Source: Aquilaria yunnanensis
Lineage: Eukaryota > Streptophyta > Magnoliopsida > Malvales > Thymelaeaceae
Direction: 5' to 3'
DNA length: 64,000 nucleotides
Assembly (NCBI GenBank): GCA_039654915.1
Contig: CM077597.1
Coordinates: forward strand, 31,780,001-31,844,000
Shown here: positions 59,303 through 64,000 of the stretch, piece after piece
Numbering within the stretch: the stretch's first letter is position 1
Layout of the letters: every line of letters begins with the position of its first letter
Notes under the pieces: generated by a model
The model's database searches: none
Seen by the model: the letters and a program-made list of their open reading frames with translations, nothing else
Told to the model about the DNA's origin: nothing
Program-made: the position numbers and the translations under genes

Positions 59303-60693
59303 TCTAGGGTACTAGAAGCCAAACAAGCACAGCGGAAAATAGCCGAAACCCTCCAGGATTCAGGTAAAATGGGGTAAATCGGGTGTTCAAATATTTTATA
59401 CTTAGTCGGTTGGCATCTTTCACCCAACTGTTGAGTCAAATCATAAAACATAAACAGTTGACGTGTTCAAACTCTCTATGGTATCCACATGAGCCTCTCG
59501 GGATCACCACGTCCCGGCAAATGTGTTCCTCTTGTGTCCACAATGCTAGGTCGTGTCCTGCAAGAAATGGCAAGGGAAGAATGTGGCTAGAACTTTCAGA
59601 ACTCTTCTGATTTCATCCATAGGGAGGCTAAGGCAAGAGTTACAAAATTTCGCTATATGATGTATATATAGGGAGACTCAACTCCTAAGCCCAATGGGTT
59701 TCAAAACCCTAATCCAATTAGGTTTAATTTTGGGCTTCATTAATGACTCAACCTTTGGGCCAACTATTCATCCAAAATTATTATGAAACAAAAAACCTAA
59801 ACAATTTGGGCCATGCAGTCAAACAATCCAATTGGTCTATATGTGTGACCCAATAATCTCCTACCACATTGGCAATGATCATAAATCACATTTATGATCA
59901 TAAACAATGGGTGGTGTCTAGCAACACATCATTGCTACCCAAGTGACAAGATAGTTGGCGATTTGACTAAAACTCTATGATCACTTTCCCTTTGTCCAAG
60001 ATATCAAGACCAAGCACGAGACATGAAATGTGTCACTCTCGTATAGCCCAATCTATGGTTTCTTGATTACCGAGTAGACTAACTTAAATTCATAACATTG
60101 ATAATATATATCAACTTATCTAAGCATGGTCATGCATTTTCTTAGTCTCACTCTATCAAGGGGTCTAAAGATATCACTCGTGTTACATAGGAGGGACAAA
60201 TCCCATCTTGATCATACAAAACCCTCTACATGCTATGTGACATACCCAATGACCACCTTCTTGTTCACTTAGTTATGAGCAACAAAAGGAAGTATCAAAG
60301 TATGTTACTCATATGTAGGAACCTTATTGACCTTTGGTCAAAGGACTACATATACCATGATCACTATGAGAATCACTCATGACACTCATATGACGATTCA
60401 CGTAGCATTCTCATGGTAGGTTGGTCCAATACACAAGTTCTCCAACTTGTACCCATATGTGGACTACATATCTCATATTAGTCTTTACATATTATTACAA
60501 CCCACTCTACAATAATACTAGAGCAAGGACGGTTAAGAATACTATTATTCTAAGGTTATAATTATGTTTGATTATGTCACACAGAAACAACACAACAAAC
60601 ACAATTACTGGATTAATACGTGAATAAAATATCATGACTCAAATATGCAAAATACAATTATCTCATGATTGGCTATTGGGCACCACACGAACA
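59303..60693 (-). repeat. 5' LTR of copia J
   Basis: It runs from TCTAGGG to CACGAACA on the plus strand and is collinear with 52526-53957. It carries several small deletions relative to S1 and S2. Confidence 0.9.
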
Positions 60694-61782
60694 AAAACTT
60701 CATGAAACCCTCAATAGACTCATGAGGAGGATTCAGGATATAGACTTAAGGCTACCAAGGAGACTTAACCTCATCTTGCAACCAAGGAGAAGTGCAAGGA
60801 GATATGAGCTTGAAAAGGATGAAGGTGCTTGGCATGACCATGGGCTTCCAAGGAGGGGGAGCTGAGGGAGCACAACAATCTCAACTCCATCAAGCTTACC
60901 ATTCCATCCCTCCAAGGAAGGAGTGATCCTGATGCATATTGGGAGTAAGAACCAAAGATTAAGATGCTGTTTGATTGCCATCATTATTTTGAGGAAAAGA
61001 AGGTTAAATTAGCTACCATTGAGTTCACTGACTATGCTCTTATATGGTGGAATTAGGTTGTTCTTTCCAGGAGAAGAAATGAGGAAGAGCCCATACACAC
61101 ATGGAGGGACCTTAAAGCTTTAATGAGGAGGAGATTAGTGCCTAGCTACTACTATAGAGATCAACACCTCGAACTTCAAAGGCTAGTGCAAGGCCAAAGA
61201 AGTGTGTAGGAGTACCATAAAGATTTAGAGATGACCTTGACTCGAGCCAACATCATTGAAGATGAGGAGCCCATCATTGCTAGATTCGTTAATGGCCTCA
61301 ACCTTAAGATTGCCAACAAAGTGGAGATGGTGCCTTATGTCAATATGGAGGATTTGCTTCACCATGTTACTAAGGCCAAGAGAATCATTAAAAGGTCCAA
61401 AGCATCCAAGATGTCTCAAGAAGAAAGCTCCAACTGGAAGGGAGCATGGAGCAAAGAAGCACCCAAGCTAAGAATGGAGGCCACCAAAGATGCACCTAAG
61501 GCACGGGAGATCGTATGCTTCAAGTGTAGAAGAAAGGGGCACTACATGAGAGATTGTCCCAACAAGAAGGTGATGATTGTTAAAGATGATGAAGAGATTA
61601 CATTTGAAGATGAAGATGCCATGAAGAAGACACCTCCTTTCGATGATAAAGAGCCAAACATACTTGAGCACGAGGAGGCAGACTTTGTATTTGTGGCAAG
61701 GAGAGCTCTAAGTGTGCAAATCAAGGAGGAAGCCAATCAAAGAGAGTGCATATTTCACACAAGGTGCCAAATCAAGGACTAA
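60694..61782 (+). pseudogene. gag of Ty3 element C (main part)
   Basis: The plus strand encodes, in order, basic N-terminal text (RLPRRLNLILQPRRSARRY, about 60740), the Ty3 Gag core starting IPSLQGRSDPDAYWE (about 60895-60945), WRDLKALMRRRLVPSYYYRD (about 61105), LEMTLTRANIIEDEEPIIAR, MEDLLHHVTKAKRI, and a zinc knuckle CFKCRRKGHYMRDC (61516-61557, CX2CX4HX4C intact). The acidic linker then leads to protease. The frame is open from about 61210 to 61782; at least three stops occur before that. Gag would form the nucleocapsid and bind the element RNA. Confidence 0.9.
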
Positions 61783-62290
61783 GTTTGTAGCCTCATCATT
61801 GATGGAGGAAGTTGCACCAATGTAGCAAGTTTAACCATGGTGGAGAAGATGAAGCTTTCTACACAAAAAGACCCTAAACCATATAGACTTCAATGGTTGA
61901 ATGATGTATGAAAGGTAAAGGTGGTAAAGCAAGTTTTGGTTCACTTTAAAATTGGTACTTACTATGATCAAGTTCTTTGTAATGTTGTTCCTATGCAAGC
62001 TTGTCACATTTTACTTGGGAGGCCATGGCAATTTGATAGGAAGGTCACACATGATGATCAGAAGAACCTGTACCCTTTCATCCATGAAGGAAAGCCAATC
62101 AAGCTTGTTCCACTTTTCCCACAACAAGTCTTGGAGGATCAAAGAAAGCTTAAAAGTAAGGTTGAGAGAAAAAAAAAAAGAAAGGGAAGGTTAAGGGCAA
62201 GAGTGAAGAGGGGAAACACGAGAGAACAATCGGGAGGTCAAGTGAGAAGAGTGAACTTGAGGGGAAGAAGAGTTTAGAGTTCCCGAGAGA
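61783..62290 (+). pseudogene. Protease of Ty3 element C
   Basis: After a stop at 61780-61782 the same frame continues with VCSLIIDGGSCTNVASL (about 61784-61834), the active-site loop as D-G-GS, then VLCNVVPMQACHILLGRPWQ (about 61970-62030). The HILLGRPW motif is intact here and changed in element A. A lysine-rich linker follows to about 62277. Confidence 0.82.
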
Positions 62291-62429
62291 AAAGAATGAG
62301 GGGAAGTTGAGTAGAAAGAAAGAGTACCATATTACAAAAATGAGTGATGTCAGGAAAGCCATTCAAGCACAACGACCAATGCTTGTTTTACTTTACAAAT
62401 AGTCTCTACTTGTTATTAATGATCTAACA

Positions 62430-62669
62430 CATCTTCCTAGTCTTGTTTTGTCTTTGTTGAAGGACTTTGGAGATGTGTTCCCTAAGGATCCAAGAGGGTT
62501 GCCACCCATAAGAGGCATTGAGCATCAAATTAACTTAGTCCCTAGTGCACCTATTCCAAATAGGCCAGCTTATAGGACTAATCCGAAGGAGACTAAGGAG
62601 ATTAAAAGGCAAGTGGAGGAATTGTTGGCTAAAGGCTTTGTGAGGGAAAGCATGAGCCCTTGTGTTGTG
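62430..62669 (+). pseudogene. RT N-terminal part of element C, cut by LTR D
   Basis: The plus strand encodes LKDFGDVFPKDPRGLPPIRG, then INLVPSAPIPNRPAYRTNP and ETKEIKRQVEELLAKGFVRE, the standard start of a plant Ty3 RT. The frame is clean up to SPCV, where an LTR starting TGTAACC begins at 62670. Confidence 0.9.
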
Positions 62670-63460
62670 TGTAACCACCTCACAAAAATGGGAGAATTAC
62701 AAGTGTGGCATAATGGCTAAAAGCCATTATATTGTGTAATTCTCTTCATAGTGATTGAAGTGTGAGAGGTAAAAGGTATAATGAACATCTCCTTAAAAGT
62801 GTTCCATGTTGGTAACTTGGCCTCCAAAAAAAGCCTTAAGGATTGCTTGTTTGTCAAGCAACCTATGGACTTTTATGTAAGATTTTGGAAATTCAGGTAC
62901 TTAATTGCAAACTCTCAAGAAAGAGCTTTGGAGAGTGATGGAAAGGATATGAATGGTATGAAAGTGCTATTGGAGGACCAAAATTCTCATGGAAGACAAG
63001 TTTGGACAAAGGAAACACTAAAGGCATTAAGGACCTAAATGTCTTAATGTAAACCTTAGGTGTTCAAGCTTTTAACTTAAGTAAAATGGAGCAATTTGGA
63101 GTTTTCCCACCTAGGGAGGGGTGGCTATGGCTTGTAAACGGGTAAAAAATGTTGGGCACATGGGTACCAATGAGTTTAAGACAAAGAAACCATGCTTATG
63201 GGCAAAGAAAATTACATAAAGCATGATTAAGGCTAATAAGGGTGTCTTGTGCCCTAAAGCTAATTTAAGAAGCCTAACCTGAATTTTCTTCTCCCATATT
63301 CGACCCACACAGGAATCAACCTCCTCCATAATTCTTCCATAGCTCCTCCATAGCTACCATACCTCCAAGATTGAAATTGATGGCAAAGGAAGCTATTGTG
63401 AGCTATTTGTTGCTAAGACTTGTGTGCACCTAAGATCAAGCTCCAATTTCAGCATACCCA
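62670..63460 (+). repeat. LTR D, 5' part
   Basis: It starts TGTAACCACCTCACAAAAA inside RT of element C and is collinear with the first 760 bases of D' (24140-24900), for example AGTGTATGAATTGTGGAGTG against GTGATTGAAGTGTGAGAGG and the shared CAACCTATGGAC/TAACCTATGGAC. It stops near 63460, about 1.5 kb before a full LTR would end. Confidence 0.65.
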
Positions 63461-63469
63461 TCAAGCTTC

Positions 63470-63720
63470 GGGGTAATCCAATTATGGTGCCAAAACTGTG
63501 CATTTAAACTCCCAGGATTGGTGTGTCCTGTTGGCCATCAGAACAACACCCCTAGTGTACATACTCAAGTGACCCTCTAGAGCACTATGTAAATACATGC
63601 ATATTGGTCTAACCATAACACACATATTTAAATTTATGCACACCATGGCAGCTAAGAAGAAAACACTAGCACAAGTCTTAGTTTTGGCTTCCACATATTA
63701 AGCATTCTTACTAGGTTCAA
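63470..63720 (-). repeat. Inverted 3' end of the D-family LTR
   Basis: Read on the minus strand, this matches about 26350-26600 (the end of D'), with shared words CCAATCCTGGGA, TAAATGCACA and ACCAATATGCATGTAT. It lies head-on to the forward LTR D piece, so a rearrangement or an opposite insertion separates them near 63465. Confidence 0.65.
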
Positions 63721-64000
63721 AAATTCCAGCCACTATAGACACAGATGCGCCAGTATCAAACAGAACACTAACAGGCATACCATTAAGGTAAATGTTACCT
63801 CTTAGTGCTCCTCCCTGCTCTAATGTCTCTGGCCTCTCCACTTGGAAGACTCTGCTAGCTCTCTACACTGGAGGCCAAGGCACTAGAGGAACTGGCCTCT
63901 ACTGTCTTTCCCTAGGTGTTCCCCCTCTAGGTCCTGTCCCAATAGGCCTTACTGGACCTTGGTCTTCTAGCCTCCTTTGAGCCTGTGGGCAATCTTTGAT
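63721..64000 (-). pseudogene. gag end and protease of another Ty3 element, at window edge
   Basis: The minus strand from 64000 reads IKDCPQAQ (end of a zinc knuckle, first part off-window), a Gly/Pro/Arg-rich linker with two stops, then GNIYLNGMPVSVLFDTGASV (DTGAS codons 63743-63757), the classic Ty3 protease active site. Beyond this the frame runs into the inverted LTR end with no protease C-terminus, so the gene is truncated. This type of active site differs from that of elements A and C. Confidence 0.8.

Larger units (their letters stand above)
52526..60693 (-). mobile_element. Full-length Ty1/copia element J, degenerate
   Basis: An 8.17-kb minus-strand element with LTRs of 1432 and 1391 bases, PBS (59290-59301), PPT (53958-53970), a 1.4-kb leader, gag with zinc knuckle, protease, integrase, RT and RNase H in copia order (INT before RT). 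Domain text resembles the Tnt1/Tork type. Scattered stops and decayed LTR ends (TATA.. and TCTA.. for TGTT..) show age. It is inserted in gag of element C. K, L, S1 and S2 are the same family. Confidence 0.93.
50941..62669 (+). mobile_element. Ty3/gypsy element C, split by copia J and by LTR D
   Basis: Plus-strand member of the element-A family: 5' LTR (about 50941-51587), PBS (51593-51607), leader, gag start (about 52441-52525), then copia element J, then the rest of gag (60694-61782), protease (61783-62290) and the first part of RT (62430-62669), where LTR D begins. Gag here is the best-preserved coding stretch in the window (about 180 open codons). The rest of pol would lie right of the window. 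Confidence 0.87.

Overview
The window looks like heterochromatic, repeat-packed DNA from a flowering plant (probably a eudicot with a large genome). It is AT-rich and I found no host protein gene, tRNA, rRNA or bacterial-type signal. Nearly everything I can interpret is LTR retrotransposon: Ty1/copia and Ty3/gypsy (mostly chromovirus-like) elements with initiator-Met-tRNA-type primer sites, many in-frame stops, truncations and nested insertions. No element here looks autonomous. Boundaries come from reading LTR ends, polypurine tracts (PPT), primer-binding sites (PBS) and target-site duplications (TSD) by eye. No identity percentages were computed.

Layout. 1-2722: leader and 5' LTR of a minus-strand copia element (copy K) leaving the window on the left. 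2723-8096: poorly recognisable repeat sequence, with one LTR fragment of Ty3 family A (4105-4930) and two inverted pieces of another long LTR (4940-5480 and the end of 5481-8096). 8097-18011: Ty3 element F (minus), with LTRs, PBS, PPT, gag, protease, RT/RNase H, integrase and chromodomain remnants, split by a 2.4-kb solo LTR (N). 18171-24139: related Ty3 element E (minus), cut off in gag by a long LTR (D', 24140-about 26600). About 26601-36036: copia copy L (minus), truncated in gag, with Ty3 element A (27973-34353) nested in its leader.

36037-47453: the 3' end of a plus-strand Ty3 element (H). Its 3' LTR carries three clean insertions: solo copia LTR S1 (minus), a 4.1-kb solo LTR M with internal minisatellites, and solo copia LTR S2 (plus). 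47454-50940: LTR fragments and unassigned LTR-like DNA. 50941-62669: Ty3 element C (plus), split in gag by a full-length copia element J (52526-60693, minus) and in RT by another LTR (D, 62670). D runs into an inverted LTR end and the protease of a further minus-strand Ty3 element at the right edge.

Reading of the whole. The window is a stack of transpositions that can be ordered in time by which element interrupts which. The points most worth following up are the 4.1-kb solo LTR with an AGCT word about every 10 bp, the inverted pair of near-identical solo copia LTRs, a small hairpin conserved 50 nt upstream of the copia gag start, pol coding that runs into the LTR in Ty3 family A, and a shared loss of the first catalytic Asp in RT of elements E and F.
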